In this document: positions 15,493 through 23,917 of the stretch, one piece after another
Position numbering within the stretch: position 1 is the first letter of the stretch
Layout: every line of letters begins with the position of its first letter
Source: Myxococcales bacterium
GTDB taxonomy: Bacteria > Myxococcota_A > Polyangia > Fen-1088
Length of the DNA stretch: 40,986 bases
NCBI GenBank assembly: GCA_025350815.1
Contig: JANXXE010000062.1
Coordinates: 1-40,986 of the forward strand
Direction: 5' to 3'
Position numbers and translations under genes: made by a program
Notes under the pieces: model-generated
Databases searched by the model: none
The model's input: the letters and a program-made list of their open reading frames with translations, nothing else
What the model was told of the DNA's origin: nothing

Positions 15493-16819
15493 GGGTGTCC
15501 TCCGACGCAGGCATTAGCTGTGTCAGCCGCGCCAACGTGTCGTCCAGCTTGTAGCGTTCGGTCAGTTCCTGGCGAAACAGCGCGTTGATTTTATGAACCA
15601 CCTTCAAGGCGCGGTCGAGGCGCGGGTTGCTGCCGGGCATGTAGGCCCCGACCTCGACGAGATCGGCCGAATCACGATAGGTGGCCAGGATGTCGCGTAC
15701 CTCGGCGGCGACACGACGGTGTTCCGGCTGGACCACGTCGGTCATCACGCGGCTGACGCTGGCCAGGATGTCGATGGCGGGAAAGTGTCCCGCGTTGGCC
15801 AGCTTCCGCGACAGCACGATGTGGCCGTCCAGGGTCGCGCGCGCGGCGTCCGCCACCGGATCGCTAAGATCGTCGCCCTCCACGAGAATCGTGTACATCG
15901 CGGTCACGCTGCCCTGGCCGACGCTGTTGCCGGCCCGTTCGACCAGGCGGGGCAACAAGGCGAACACCGACGGTGGGTAGCCACGCGACGTGGGCGGCTC
16001 ACCGGCCGCGAGACCAATTTCCCGCTGTGCCATCGCGACGCGCGTCAGGGAATCAACCAACAACAGGACCTTCTTGCCGCGCGATCGAAAGTATTCGGCG
16101 ACAGCGGTCGCAGCCATGACGGCGCGCACGCGAACCAGGGGTGGCTCGTCTGCTGTGGCGACCACCACCACCGACCGCGCCAAGCCCGGCCCCAGATCCC
16201 GCTCCACGAACTCGCGCACCTCGCGGCCGCGCTCGCCAATGAGGCCCACCACCACCACGTCTGCGCTGGCACTTCGGGCCAGCATTCCCAGAAGGACGCT
16301 CTTGCCCACGCCCGGCCCCGCCATGATGCCGAGCCGTTGGCCCTCGCCACAGGTCAGGCAGCCGTCGAGCGCGCGGATGCCCAGCACCAGCGGCCGGCGT
16401 ATGCGCTGGCGGGTCATGGCGGGCGGCGGCGGCGCGTTCAGCAGCGCCCGTTCGGCCAGCATCGGCATCGGCTTGTCGTCGAGGGGACGCAGGCCCGCAT
16501 CGACCACCCGACCGAGCAAAGCCTCGCCGACAGCAATCTCCGCCGCGCGCGAGCGTGGTACGACGGCGCAGCCCTCGCCCACCCCGTTCACCTCTCCGAA
16601 CGGCATCAACAGCGCATGCGAGCCGGTGAACCCCACGACCTCGGCGCCGATCACCTTGCCGTTGCTGGCGCGAATCTCACAGGCCGTCCCAACGGTGACC
16701 TGCGGCAGCGTCGCCTCAATCATGATGCCCGACGCGCGGGTCACGCGCCCCGCCAGCACCGTCGTCTCCGCACCGGCCAGCGCCTGGCGAATCCGCGGGA
16801 CATCCAGAAGCCGACTCAT
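15479..16819 (-). CDS. fliI: flagellum-specific ATP synthase / export ATPase FliI
   Basis: FliI is the cytoplasmic ATPase of the flagellar type III export apparatus. The 446-residue product has Walker A AGPGVGKS at 167-174, LIGERGREVREF at about 195-206, Walker B KKVLLLVDSLTRVA near 250-260, and the AQREIGLAAGEPPTSRGYPPSVF segment characteristic of FliI and SctN. ATG 16819 is chosen because it overlaps the fliH stop by four bases and matches the family start; the frame is open 71 codons further upstream but only within fliH. Its 3' end overlaps the MotE-like gene by 14 bases. Confidence 0.96.
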   Translation of the reverse strand: MSRLLDVPRIRQALAGAETTVLAGRVTRASGIMIEATLPQVTVGTACEIRASNGKVIGAEVVGFTGSHALLMPFGEVNGVGEGCAVVPRSRAAEIAVGEALLGRVVDAGLRPLDDKPMPMLAERALLNAPPPPAMTRQRIRRPLVLGIRALDGCLTCGEGQRLGIMAGPGVGKSVLLGMLARSASADVVVVGLIGERGREVREFVERDLGPGLARSVVVVATADEPPLVRVRAVMAATAVAEYFRSRGKKVLLLVDSLTRVAMAQREIGLAAGEPPTSRGYPPSVFALLPRLVERAGNSVGQGSVTAMYTILVEGDDLSDPVADAARATLDGHIVLSRKLANAGHFPAIDILASVSRVMTDVVQPEHRRVAAEVRDILATYRDSADLVEVGAYMPGSNPRLDRALKVVHKINALFRQELTERYKLDDTLARLTQLMPASEDTHAQA

Positions 16820-17502
16820 CGATCCATCCCCGCGACCGTCTCGGCCAGGATCCTTCGCAACTCGTCCATGCGGGTGTCCATGCGCCCATCCACGACGCCG
16901 AAGTCCGCTTCGACCACACAGTCGCCCGTCGACAGCGAAGGATCGGCGTGGACATCCACCTGCGCCATCGCGATGCCGGGCAGGCCCTTGGGGCCGCCGG
17001 CCGCCTCGACCCGGGCAGCGTCGTCGGGGCACAGGTGAATGGTGACGCGGCGGCTTTCACCCGCGCGGCGCACGACCGACCGAATCATCCCGAACAGGGG
17101 TTCGATGTCGGCCGTCAGTTCGGTCTCGACGATTCGGCGCGCGACCAGCAGCGCAACCTCAAGCGCGTCCGACCGCACCTGCTCGGCCAGGCGTTCGGTG
17201 GTCAGGCGCATGGCGCCGACGGCGGCCGCAATGCGCTCGGCAAATTCGATGGCGCCAGGTGGCGGCCCGGCCGGCTCCGCGGGCACAGGCGACTGGGCGA
17301 CGGTCGGTTCTGCGCTGGCCATCTCCGGCGGCTGACGGGCGTACTCGGCGGCGCGCGGCAAGGCCTTTGCACCCACTTCCTGGAAGACCACACCTTCGGG
17401 TGCCCGGCGGGCCTTGGCCTCCAGCAAGAACAGTGGCTCGCGGGGGGCGCGGCCGGACGAAAAGGGCGGCGCGAACGACTGGGCTCCAGAATACAGTGCC
17501 AT
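16816..17502 (-). CDS. fliH: flagellar export regulator FliH
   Basis: FliH is the stator-like partner and regulator of FliI. The 228-residue protein has a Pro/Ala-rich N-terminus (1-85), a helical middle (about 86-135) and a C-terminal domain with VALLVARRIVETELTADIEPLFGMIRSVVRR (about 115-145), then VTIHLCPDDAARV and DCVVEADFGVVDGRMDTRMDELRRIL, which corresponds to the conserved FliH/YscL/V-ATPase subunit E-like end. It lies three bases after fliG and overlaps fliI by four. Length is typical. Confidence 0.9.
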   Translation of the reverse strand: MALYSGAQSFAPPFSSGRAPREPLFLLEAKARRAPEGVVFQEVGAKALPRAAEYARQPPEMASAEPTVAQSPVPAEPAGPPPGAIEFAERIAAAVGAMRLTTERLAEQVRSDALEVALLVARRIVETELTADIEPLFGMIRSVVRRAGESRRVTIHLCPDDAARVEAAGGPKGLPGIAMAQVDVHADPSLSTGDCVVEADFGVVDGRMDTRMDELRRILAETVAGMDR

Positions 17503-17505
17503 CGT

Positions 17506-18537
17506 CTAGACCATCTTCTCCGCCGGCCCAACCAGCGTCACGCGCCCCTGCTCTGCCAGCGTGAAGGCGATCTTGACCAGTTCGGCCTGCGCCTCGTCCA
17601 CGGCGGCCAGCTTTGTCGGGCCCATGGCACCGATGTCGTCGGCCAGCATCTGGGCTCCGCGGGAGGACATGTTCTTGAAGATCTTGTCCCTCACTGTCGA
17701 CGGTGCGGCCTTCAAGGCGACCGCCAGACGGCTGGTGTCGACCTCACGCAGGAACGTCTGCACGTCGCGGTCGGACAGATTCACCAGATCGTCGAAGGTG
17801 AACAGGCGCGAGCGCAATTCGGCCGCCAGGTCGGGGTCATCCTTTTCGATCGATTGAACGGCTTCGGTCTGCTGACCGACCGGCGACCGGCGCAGCAGAT
17901 CAATCGCGGCACTTTTACCGTCGAGCTGACGCATGCCACTCGACGCCGACGCCCGCAACTCGACCGCCAGCGCTTGGGCCACCTCGCGCAGCACCTCGGG
18001 CGACACAGACTCCAGCGTGGCCAGGCGGCCCAATACCGGTCCACGGATGTAGTCCGGCAGTCGCCTCATGACGTCTGTTGCGCGAAGACGATCCATGGCG
18101 CCCAGCACCAGGGCCACCGTCTGCGGCTGCTCGCGCGACAGCACCATCGCCAGCGCATCCGAATCAGCCTGGGCGATGGGACCCAGCAGATCTTCGGCCG
18201 AGCTCGGCGTACCGATTCCATCGAACGCGCGGCGTGCTTTCTCGGCGCCCAGTACCTGGGTCACCACCTCACGCAACAAAGTGTCCCCGGCCGCCGCGTC
18301 GCCGCCCACGGCCTCAAGAGCGATCACGAACTCACGCAAAGCCTCCGGGACTGTCGCCCCCGCCTGCCGCAAACCCTTGGCGCCCAGGGCAATCCGCCGC
18401 ACGGTGCTTTCGTCCAGGTGGCGAAAGACCTGCGCGGCGGAGTTCGGCCCCAGACCGACCAGCACCGCCGCCGCCCGCACGGCGCCCGGACCGGGTTTCG
18501 GGGCGCCCTCCTGGGTCTCGTTATCTGGTTCGGCCAC
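17506..18537 (-). CDS. fliG: flagellar motor switch protein FliG
   Basis: FliG forms the upper C ring and receives torque from MotA. The 343-residue product shows the three FliG domains: an N-terminal domain for FliF binding (about 18-110), a middle domain with the EHPQT-type motif as REQPQTVALVLG (about 134-145), and a C-terminal torque domain (about 240-335) with FDDLVNLSDRDVQTFLREVD and DKIFKNMSSRGAQMLADDI, which keeps the alternating charged residues of the torque helix. It overlaps fliF by 17 bases and lies three bases before fliH. The N-terminal 17 residues are a non-conserved acidic tail. Confidence 0.96.
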   Translation of the reverse strand: MAEPDNETQEGAPKPGPGAVRAAAVLVGLGPNSAAQVFRHLDESTVRRIALGAKGLRQAGATVPEALREFVIALEAVGGDAAAGDTLLREVVTQVLGAEKARRAFDGIGTPSSAEDLLGPIAQADSDALAMVLSREQPQTVALVLGAMDRLRATDVMRRLPDYIRGPVLGRLATLESVSPEVLREVAQALAVELRASASSGMRQLDGKSAAIDLLRRSPVGQQTEAVQSIEKDDPDLAAELRSRLFTFDDLVNLSDRDVQTFLREVDTSRLAVALKAAPSTVRDKIFKNMSSRGAQMLADDIGAMGPTKLAAVDEAQAELVKIAFTLAEQGRVTLVGPAEKMV

Positions 18538-20134
18538 TTTGCGCGCCCTCCCGTTTTTCGTAATCGGAATCGATCCACGCCTTCAGCACGTGTGCGGCCC
18601 GCGCCGGATCATCGGCAGCAACGGTGCGGGCGCGGTCACGCACGCCCAAGTTGGGATCCGCCAGCACGGGCATCGCGCCGGGCGGCGGCAACAGACGCGC
18701 GGCATCGGCACGGCCCATCGCGGCCTCCAGATCGCCCACCCGTGAGCCCGGCGTCAGCAGGGTCACGCTGTCCGACGATAGTGCTCGTGACCGGCGCAGC
18801 CGGCGGCCGACTCCCGTTGCCACAACCAGCAGCAGGACAAACATCGCACCCGCCAGGATGGTGCTGTACGGAACACTGGGCAGCGCCGCATACCACGGCG
18901 ATTCGACCACCGGTTTGTCGTCGCGGCGAAAGGGCGCGCTGGATATCTCGAAATGGTCGCCGCGAGCCGCGTCGAAGCCGACCGCGCTTTTGGCCAGTTC
19001 CGCCAACCGCGCCATTTCAGCGGCGGGCCGCGCCACCCCGTTGACGCCATCGATCAGCACGGCCACCGACAATCGCTTGAGCCGGGGCGCACGCAAGATC
19101 GAATGTGTGGTCGTCTTCGAGATCTCGAAGTTCTTGACGTCGTCGTCGCGCGACAGCGAGCCACGCGTCGTGACCTGCGCCCCGCCAGTCGCGGGACCGA
19201 GCGGCTGATTCGCAGCGGCACCTGCGACACCGACGGGGGTCGGGCCGTCTTGCAGCGTCTGCTCGGTGGTGCGGCGCAGGCTGCGCAGAACGCTCGATTC
19301 GGGATCGTAGGCGTCAGCGGTACTTTCCACCTCGGCGGCGTCCATGAGCGCGGTCACCTTCGCAACCACCGCGCCCGAACCCACCGCGGCCTCCAGAAGC
19401 TCGGTCACGCGCGTCTCCAGACCCTGCTCGGTGCTGCGCTGCTCGGACACCGCCTTGGCGCTGGCGGAATCCTTGCCAGCCAGAACTGCGCCGCGACCGT
19501 CGACCACCGTGACCGAATCGGCATCCAGACCCGCCACCGCCGAGGCGACCAGGTGACGCACACCAGCCAGTTCCCGCTCGTTCAACTGCCGTCCCGGCTG
19601 AAGGTTCGCCACCACCGCCGCCGCCGCCCGCCGGTCGTCGTCGCGATATAGGCCCTTTTCCGACAGCGTGATGTGCACGCGCGCCGATCGGATGGCCGCC
19701 AGCTTGCCGATGGTGCGTCCAAGCTCGCCTTCCAGGGCGCGCCGCAAATTCACCCGCTGCGTGAACTCCGAGACACCCATGTCGCCGCGATCGAAGATCT
19801 CGAAGCCGACGCCCCCGCCGCGTGGCAGGCCCGACGACGCCAACAGCAGGCGCGTGTCGTAAACCTGCGACGCCGGCACAGCCAGGGCCGCGCCGCCCGC
19901 CTCCATCCGAAAGGGAATCCCGGCTGCCTTCAACTGCGAGGCGGCCTCGGCGCTGTCCTCGGCACTGAGATTCGTGAACGCGTACTGATACCCGGCGCCG
20001 GCCCCCGTCACCCCCCACAGCAGCGCCGCCAGCAGCACCAGGGCCCCGAAGCCCAGGATGCTGAAGCGCACCAGCGACGACAACGCGGCGAATTTTGTAC
20101 TCAGCTCTCGCAATTGTTTGAGCAGGGGTTCCAT
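18521..20134 (-). CDS. fliF: flagellar MS-ring protein FliF
   Basis: FliF builds the membrane MS ring. The 537-residue product has a first membrane helix at about 24-44, ring-building motifs YAFTNLSAEDSAEAASQLKAAGIPF at about 50-75 and SGLPRGGGVGFEIFDRGDMGVSEFTQRVN at about 100-128, then RAARVHI-like IRSARVHITLSEKGLY (about 147-162). A second membrane helix lies at about 425-447. The C-terminal tail VRDRARTVAADDPARAAHVLKAWI (about 500-523) is the FliG-binding segment. It is four bases after fliE and overlaps fliG by 17. Full length for the family. Confidence 0.96.
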   Translation of the reverse strand: MEPLLKQLRELSTKFAALSSLVRFSILGFGALVLLAALLWGVTGAGAGYQYAFTNLSAEDSAEAASQLKAAGIPFRMEAGGAALAVPASQVYDTRLLLASSGLPRGGGVGFEIFDRGDMGVSEFTQRVNLRRALEGELGRTIGKLAAIRSARVHITLSEKGLYRDDDRRAAAAVVANLQPGRQLNERELAGVRHLVASAVAGLDADSVTVVDGRGAVLAGKDSASAKAVSEQRSTEQGLETRVTELLEAAVGSGAVVAKVTALMDAAEVESTADAYDPESSVLRSLRRTTEQTLQDGPTPVGVAGAAANQPLGPATGGAQVTTRGSLSRDDDVKNFEISKTTTHSILRAPRLKRLSVAVLIDGVNGVARPAAEMARLAELAKSAVGFDAARGDHFEISSAPFRRDDKPVVESPWYAALPSVPYSTILAGAMFVLLLVVATGVGRRLRRSRALSSDSVTLLTPGSRVGDLEAAMGRADAARLLPPPGAMPVLADPNLGVRDRARTVAADDPARAAHVLKAWIDSDYEKREGAQSGRTR

Positions 20135-20137
20135 CGG

Positions 20138-20443
20138 TTACACGCCCATCCGCATGATTTCCTGATAAGCCTCGACCAGCTTGTTGCGAACCTTGGTCGC
20201 CAGACGCAGCCCGATGTCCGCCTTTTCGAGGGACAGCGCCATTTCGTGCAGGTTGCCGCCGCCCAGCGCCACGGCCGAGACTTCCTTGTCAGCGTCGACG
20301 TGAAGCTGATCCAGCGACGCGACCGCCTTGCCCAGGCTGGCTTGAAAAGATTCACCGCCGACCGTCGGATTGACGGTGATCTCGCGTGCCGACAATTCGG
20401 GACTGACAACCGTGAGGGGCGCAATGGCGTTTTCGATGGGCAT
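20138..20443 (-). CDS. fliE: flagellar hook-basal body protein FliE
   Basis: FliE links the MS ring to the rod. The 101-residue protein carries the family's C-terminal signature: ADIGLRLATKVRNKLVEAYQEIMRMGV at about 75-101, preceded by FQASLGKAVASLDQLHVDADK. Length is typical. It sits between flgC (nine bases) and fliF (three bases), the common flgB-flgC-fliE-fliF order. Confidence 0.94.
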   Translation of the reverse strand: MPIENAIAPLTVVSPELSAREITVNPTVGGESFQASLGKAVASLDQLHVDADKEVSAVALGGGNLHEMALSLEKADIGLRLATKVRNKLVEAYQEIMRMGV

Positions 20444-20452
20444 GTTTCAACC

Positions 20453-20875
20453 TCAGCGCGCGATGTCCAGCCCCCGCAGGGCCATGCTTTTCAGCGTCTC
20501 GACGGCGGTGCTGTTGGCTTCGTACGCGCGCGACGCCGCCATCAGATTCACGACCTCATAGATGGGGTTGACGTTAGGAAAGGTGACGAACCCTTCGGCG
20601 TCAGCGTCGGGGTGGCCCGGGCTGTACACGCGCCGGCCGGGACCCGGATCAGACACGATCTGCTGCACGGCAACCGAAGCGGGCGCGTCCGGCGATCCCG
20701 GCAACATGTCTTGAAACGGCACCGCCTCGATCACCGGATCCAGGCGCTTGTAGGGCCCGCCTGACGCCGTTCGCGTGGTCTCGGCGTTCGCCAGGTTGGA
20801 CGTGGCCACGTTGACGCGCGTGCGTTCCACCGACAGACCGGCGCCGCTGATTCGCATTGCTGAGAAGAAGTCCAT
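20453..20875 (-). CDS. flgC: flagellar proximal rod protein FlgC
   Basis: A rod protein of 140 residues with the N-terminal rod signature (FSAMRISGAGLSVERTRVNVATSNLANAET, about 4-33) and the C-terminal FVTFPNVNPIYEVVNLMAASRAYEANSTAVETLKSM (about 96-131), which is diagnostic of FlgC. It is 18 bases after flgB and nine before fliE. Length is typical. Confidence 0.95.
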   Translation of the reverse strand: MDFFSAMRISGAGLSVERTRVNVATSNLANAETTRTASGGPYKRLDPVIEAVPFQDMLPGSPDAPASVAVQQIVSDPGPGRRVYSPGHPDADAEGFVTFPNVNPIYEVVNLMAASRAYEANSTAVETLKSMALRGLDIAR

Positions 20876-20893
20876 GATTCATTCCTCCTTCGC

Positions 20894-21331
20894 TCAACCC
20901 TGACCGTCGCTGGCGGCGTAACGCAGCATTGCCAGCTTCTTGCTGGCGGCCTTGGCACTGGCACCGTACTGAAGGGCGTTTTCGGCCATCTCGGCCATCG
21001 TTCGATCCAGATCCACTTGGTTCTGATCCAGGCTTGGGGCCACGCCGCCTGCCTGAACCACACGCACCCCGCGCAGGTTGTCCGCGTGGCCGCCCTCGAC
21101 CGCTGTCCCCACGGAGCCGCCGTTGATGTCGAAGTGTTCGGCGTCCGTGCGCCGCAGGTCACTGGCGCCGGCAGCGGACGCTTCGCTCATCGCTGCGTTG
21201 AAATCGACGTCCTTCGGCTTGTAGCCGGGCGTGTCCAGGTTCGCCAAATTGCCGGCCAGGACGCCGTGGCGCAAAAGACGCACATCCAGCGATCGCTCCA
21301 CCCGCGTCAGAACAGCGTCGAAAAGTTTCAT
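20894..21331 (-). CDS. flgB: flagellar proximal rod protein FlgB
   Basis: A 145-residue rod protein starting MKLFDAVLTRVERSLDVRLLRHGVLAGNLANLDTPGYKPKDVDF, the FlgB signature, and ending in a helical segment (VDLDRTMAEMAENALQYGASAKAASKKLAMLRYA) that packs in the rod. ATG 21331 is selected because GAGGAG lies six bases upstream; the frame is open further upstream but only within the previous gene. The ten-base gap to the sigma54 activator 2 gene suggests co-transcription. Length is typical. Confidence 0.95.
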   Translation of the reverse strand: MKLFDAVLTRVERSLDVRLLRHGVLAGNLANLDTPGYKPKDVDFNAAMSEASAAGASDLRRTDAEHFDINGGSVGTAVEGGHADNLRGVRVVQAGGVAPSLDQNQVDLDRTMAEMAENALQYGASAKAASKKLAMLRYAASDGQG

Positions 21332-21341
21332 CGCTGACTCC

Positions 21342-22427
21342 TCATGCTGCGTGTTCTTGCGAGGAACGTGCCACGGCCGCATCCGGCCCCCCGTCGTCGA
21401 CAGGGTCCTCGCTGCCCTGTTCCCGCCACAGCCGCAGTTTGTTGCGCAGCGTCCGCAAGCTGATGCCCAGCAAGCGCGCGGCGTGTGTGCGATTGCCACT
21501 GACCCGGCGCAAAGCTTCGTTGATCGCGATTCGTTCCAGCGCCACAAGATCGAGGGGAAGGCCGGCCGGCAGCAGTTCGGCGCCGGGCGCAACATCAGCC
21601 GCGACCTCGACGACGGGCGCCGACACCGGTCCACGGCGCGTCAGGTTCAGCCCGCCGAGGTGACGGACGTCGAGGACCGCCTCGCGGCAGCGCACCATCA
21701 CCCGTTCCAGCAAGTTGCCCAGTTCCCGCACGTTGCCGGGGTATCCGTAACCGCACAGCATCGCCCGCGCCTCGTCGGACAGCGCAGGGGCGGGGCGGCC
21801 CATTTCCTGGGAAAACCGGCCAAGAAAGTACCGGGCCAGCTCTGGAATGTCTTCAGCGCGCTCACGCAGGGGCGGCAGCACGATGGGAAAGACGCACAGT
21901 CGGTAGTACAGGTCGGCGCGAAATTCCCGAGCCGCCACCATCTCCAGAAGATCGCGGTTCGAGGTGGCGATGACCCGCACGTCGACGGGTTGCGGGCGCG
22001 TCCCGCCGACGCGATCCACTTCGCGTTCCTGCAGAACGCGCAACAGCTTTGCCTGCAGGGGCAGCGGCATTTCGGAAATCTCGTCGAGCAGCAATGTGCC
22101 CCCGTCCGCCTGCTCTATCTTGCCCAGGCGCTTTTCCGACGCCCCGGTGAACGCGCCCCGCTCGTGACCGAAAAGCTCGCTTTCCAGCAATTCCGACGGC
22201 AGGGCTGCGCAGTTGACTGGCACCCAGGGCCCCTGGGCGCGGCTTGACCGTCGGTGAATGTGCCGGGCCAACACTTCCTTGCCCGTGCCGCTTTCCCCCA
22301 GCAGCATCACCGTGGTGTTCGTGTCGGCGACGTCCTCCGCAGATTCGAGGACGGCCCGCATCGCTTCACTGACGTAGACCGGCGACGAAGGACGCGCCAG
22401 CCGCGCGGTTTCGCAGGCCACCTTCAC
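21342..22427 (-). CDS. sigma54-dependent transcriptional activator 2, no receiver domain
   Basis: The 361-residue protein is an AAA+ bacterial enhancer-binding protein that would open sigma54 promoters. Walker A GESGTGKE is at 44-51, the sigma54-contacting GAFTGA at 91-96, Walker B GTLLLDEI at about 112-119 and arginine fingers in [12 protein letters not shown] Fis-type helix-turn-helix follows at about 315-345 ([25 protein letters not shown]). Only about 20 residues precede the AAA+ core, so there is no receiver or other sensor. GTG 22427 is chosen because it overlaps the upstream stop as GTGA. Being next to flgB it is probably the flagellar regulator (FlrC/FlgR-like role), by context. Confidence 0.9.
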   Translation of the reverse strand: MKVACETARLARPSSPVYVSEAMRAVLESAEDVADTNTTVMLLGESGTGKEVLARHIHRRSSRAQGPWVPVNCAALPSELLESELFGHERGAFTGASEKRLGKIEQADGGTLLLDEISEMPLPLQAKLLRVLQEREVDRVGGTRPQPVDVRVIATSNRDLLEMVAAREFRADLYYRLCVFPIVLPPLRERAEDIPELARYFLGRFSQEMGRPAPALSDEARAMLCGYGYPGNVRELGNLLERVMVRCREAVLDVRHLGGLNLTRRGPVSAPVVEVAADVAPGAELLPAGLPLDLVALERIAINEALRRVSGNRTHAARLLGISLRTLRNKLRLWREQGSEDPVDDGGPDAAVARSSQEHAA

Positions 22428-23818
22428 GGGCGTTCTTTCTGCGAGGTCGCGCTCGCCATTTCGGGCATGCCGTTGTCTTCGAGCACGGCCCGCGCCCGCT
22501 TCAGGGCCGCCGACGCCGCCTCCAGATCCGAGCCAATCGCCTGCACGGCTGCGGCCGGTGCTTCCTTGACCTGCCTGGATTCGTCGTCGATCGCTCCAGT
22601 GTTCAGCAGACTGCGCTTCACACTGGCCCATCGGGGGCTGTTCGGCGCCTGGCCCATTCGCGAGCGAATGAACTCGAAGATGACGCGCGCACGCGCCGGA
22701 TCCTTGCCGGCCAGAAACAGTTCGGCGGCGCGCAGCAAATGATCGTCGAGCGATGCGGCGGCCACGTCGGGCGCGACGGCCGCCAGCAACTTGGCACCGA
22801 ACACCGGCGCACCAAGACGCGCGGACGCCTCCGCCCCGGCTTCGGCCAACTCGATGTGAAACAGGCCCTTGTCGCGATCAGGAAGCGCCAGATAGACCTC
22901 CATCGCGAGATCGCTGTCGCGCGGGACCGTGTGGCGCAACGCCGACAGGACGATGCGGCGGCACAGTGTCTGGCCGCCCCCCTGACACAGGCTTTTTTCC
23001 TGGTCGGCTTTCAAGGCCTCCAGCAGAACCGCCAAGGATTTGTCGAAGTGCCCCAGATACGCCTCGATTCGCGCCCGGCGCAAGGTCAGATCATCGCGCA
23101 GCGGCGGCGGAAGGTCAGCGACATGCGGATCCAGAACCGGAAACTGTCCGAAGCACGCAACACTGAACTCGCACAGTCGCGCCCCGGCGACGCGGCCGTA
23201 GGGGCCGGAACGCCCCGCGCGCTGGTACCAGCCGATGGCCGTCGCCGGATCCAGCGCTATCAGCGCCAGATCCCCCAGTCGCACGGCCGCCGCCTGCCGC
23301 TCGGGCGTCTCCAGGGCCTTGCGAAACTGCTCGGCCGCCTCGATCCATTTTCCCGCCGCGAACGCGCATTCCGCCTGACCGGCGACGGTCGTGCCCGGGC
23401 ACGCGCCGCCAAGGCCCGCGCGCGGAGGGTCGTAGATCACGCGGGGGGGACCGTCGGGACCGTCGCGCCAGGGAACGCCCCGCAGCTCGTAGATGTCGAG
23501 GAAGGTCTTGCCCTTGTCGACACTGAGACGCGCGTCGATCTGCCGGCTCTTGCACGAGAACTCGACCCGATCTGCCTTTGCGACCGCCGTCGGGCAGATC
23601 GATCCCAACGATCCTGCGATCTTCGCGGCAACCATGGCGGCGTCCTTGCCGACTGCCAGCGCCAGCCGGCTGTCGAGCGGCGTCAGTTCCAGGGCGGGCG
23701 CGCTGACCGTTGCGGGAATCGCGATACGTTCGACCACGGCCGCCGTCGCCAGCGTCGCTGACGGGGCGGACTGGTCGGCAGCAGCGGCCAACGCCATGAA
23801 TGTGGCGATCCAGAACAC
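22424..23818 (-). CDS. exported repeat (TPR-like) protein between two sigma54 activators
   Basis: Function unknown. The 464-residue product starts with a hydrophobic segment ([13 protein letters not shown], cleavage near AAADQ), so it is probably periplasmic. Residues about 35-125 form a mixed domain with the Cys pair [17 protein letters not shown]; the remainder consists of Ala/Leu-rich helical pairs resembling TPR or Sel1-like repeats, e.g. [17 protein letters not shown] (about 154-170) and [17 protein letters not shown] 23818 has GAGG five bases upstream; ATG 23797 is an alternative. It overlaps the next activator by four bases (GTGA), so it is co-expressed with it. A role in flagellar assembly or checkpoint sensing is only inference from context. 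Confidence 0.7.
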   Translation of the reverse strand: MFWIATFMALAAAADQSAPSATLATAAVVERIAIPATVSAPALELTPLDSRLALAVGKDAAMVAAKIAGSLGSICPTAVAKADRVEFSCKSRQIDARLSVDKGKTFLDIYELRGVPWRDGPDGPPRVIYDPPRAGLGGACPGTTVAGQAECAFAAGKWIEAAEQFRKALETPERQAAAVRLGDLALIALDPATAIGWYQRAGRSGPYGRVAGARLCEFSVACFGQFPVLDPHVADLPPPLRDDLTLRRARIEAYLGHFDKSLAVLLEALKADQEKSLCQGGGQTLCRRIVLSALRHTVPRDSDLAMEVYLALPDRDKGLFHIELAEAGAEASARLGAPVFGAKLLAAVAPDVAAASLDDHLLRAAELFLAGKDPARARVIFEFIRSRMGQAPNSPRWASVKRSLLNTGAIDDESRQVKEAPAAAVQAIGSDLEAASAALKRARAVLEDNGMPEMASATSQKERP

Positions 23819-23830
23819 GCTTGCCTCTAT

Positions 23831-23846
23831 TGCAGCCCGCGTGCCG
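23831..23846 (-). promoter_or_regulatory. sigma54-like -24/-12 element, weak
   Basis: On the minus strand CGGCAC, five bases, CTGCA: the invariant GG and GC are exactly ten bases apart as in TGGCAC-N5-TTGCA, with two other mismatches. The start it predicts (about 23820) is only two bases before the GTG of the exported repeat protein and would exclude its ribosome-binding site, so it may be chance. Confidence 0.25.
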
Positions 23847-23847
23847 A

Positions 23848-23866
23848 CCGAGATCGCCCGAGATCG
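23848..23866. repeat. 9-bp direct repeat with 10-bp period
   Basis: CCGAGATCG at 23848-23856 and again at 23858-23866. The 10-bp period places both copies on the same DNA face, as in a paired regulator site. It lies in the 99-base gap between activator 1 and the exported repeat protein, beside the weak sigma54-like element. Confidence 0.35.
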
Positions 23867-23917
23867 TGTGCCCTGGGGACGGCCCGACTGCGGCCTTCCG
23901 TCACAGGCGTGGCGCGC

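Noticed and set aside
16820-17032. 71-codon N-terminal extension of fliI
   Set aside because: It lies in fliH and is absent from the family; ATG 16819 is coupled with the fliH stop.
16948-19044. Long open frame on the plus strand (698 codons) opposite fliH, fliG and fliF
   Set aside because: It lies wholly antisense to three certain flagellar genes, has biased His/Arg/Gln composition from GC-rich third positions, and shows no domain.
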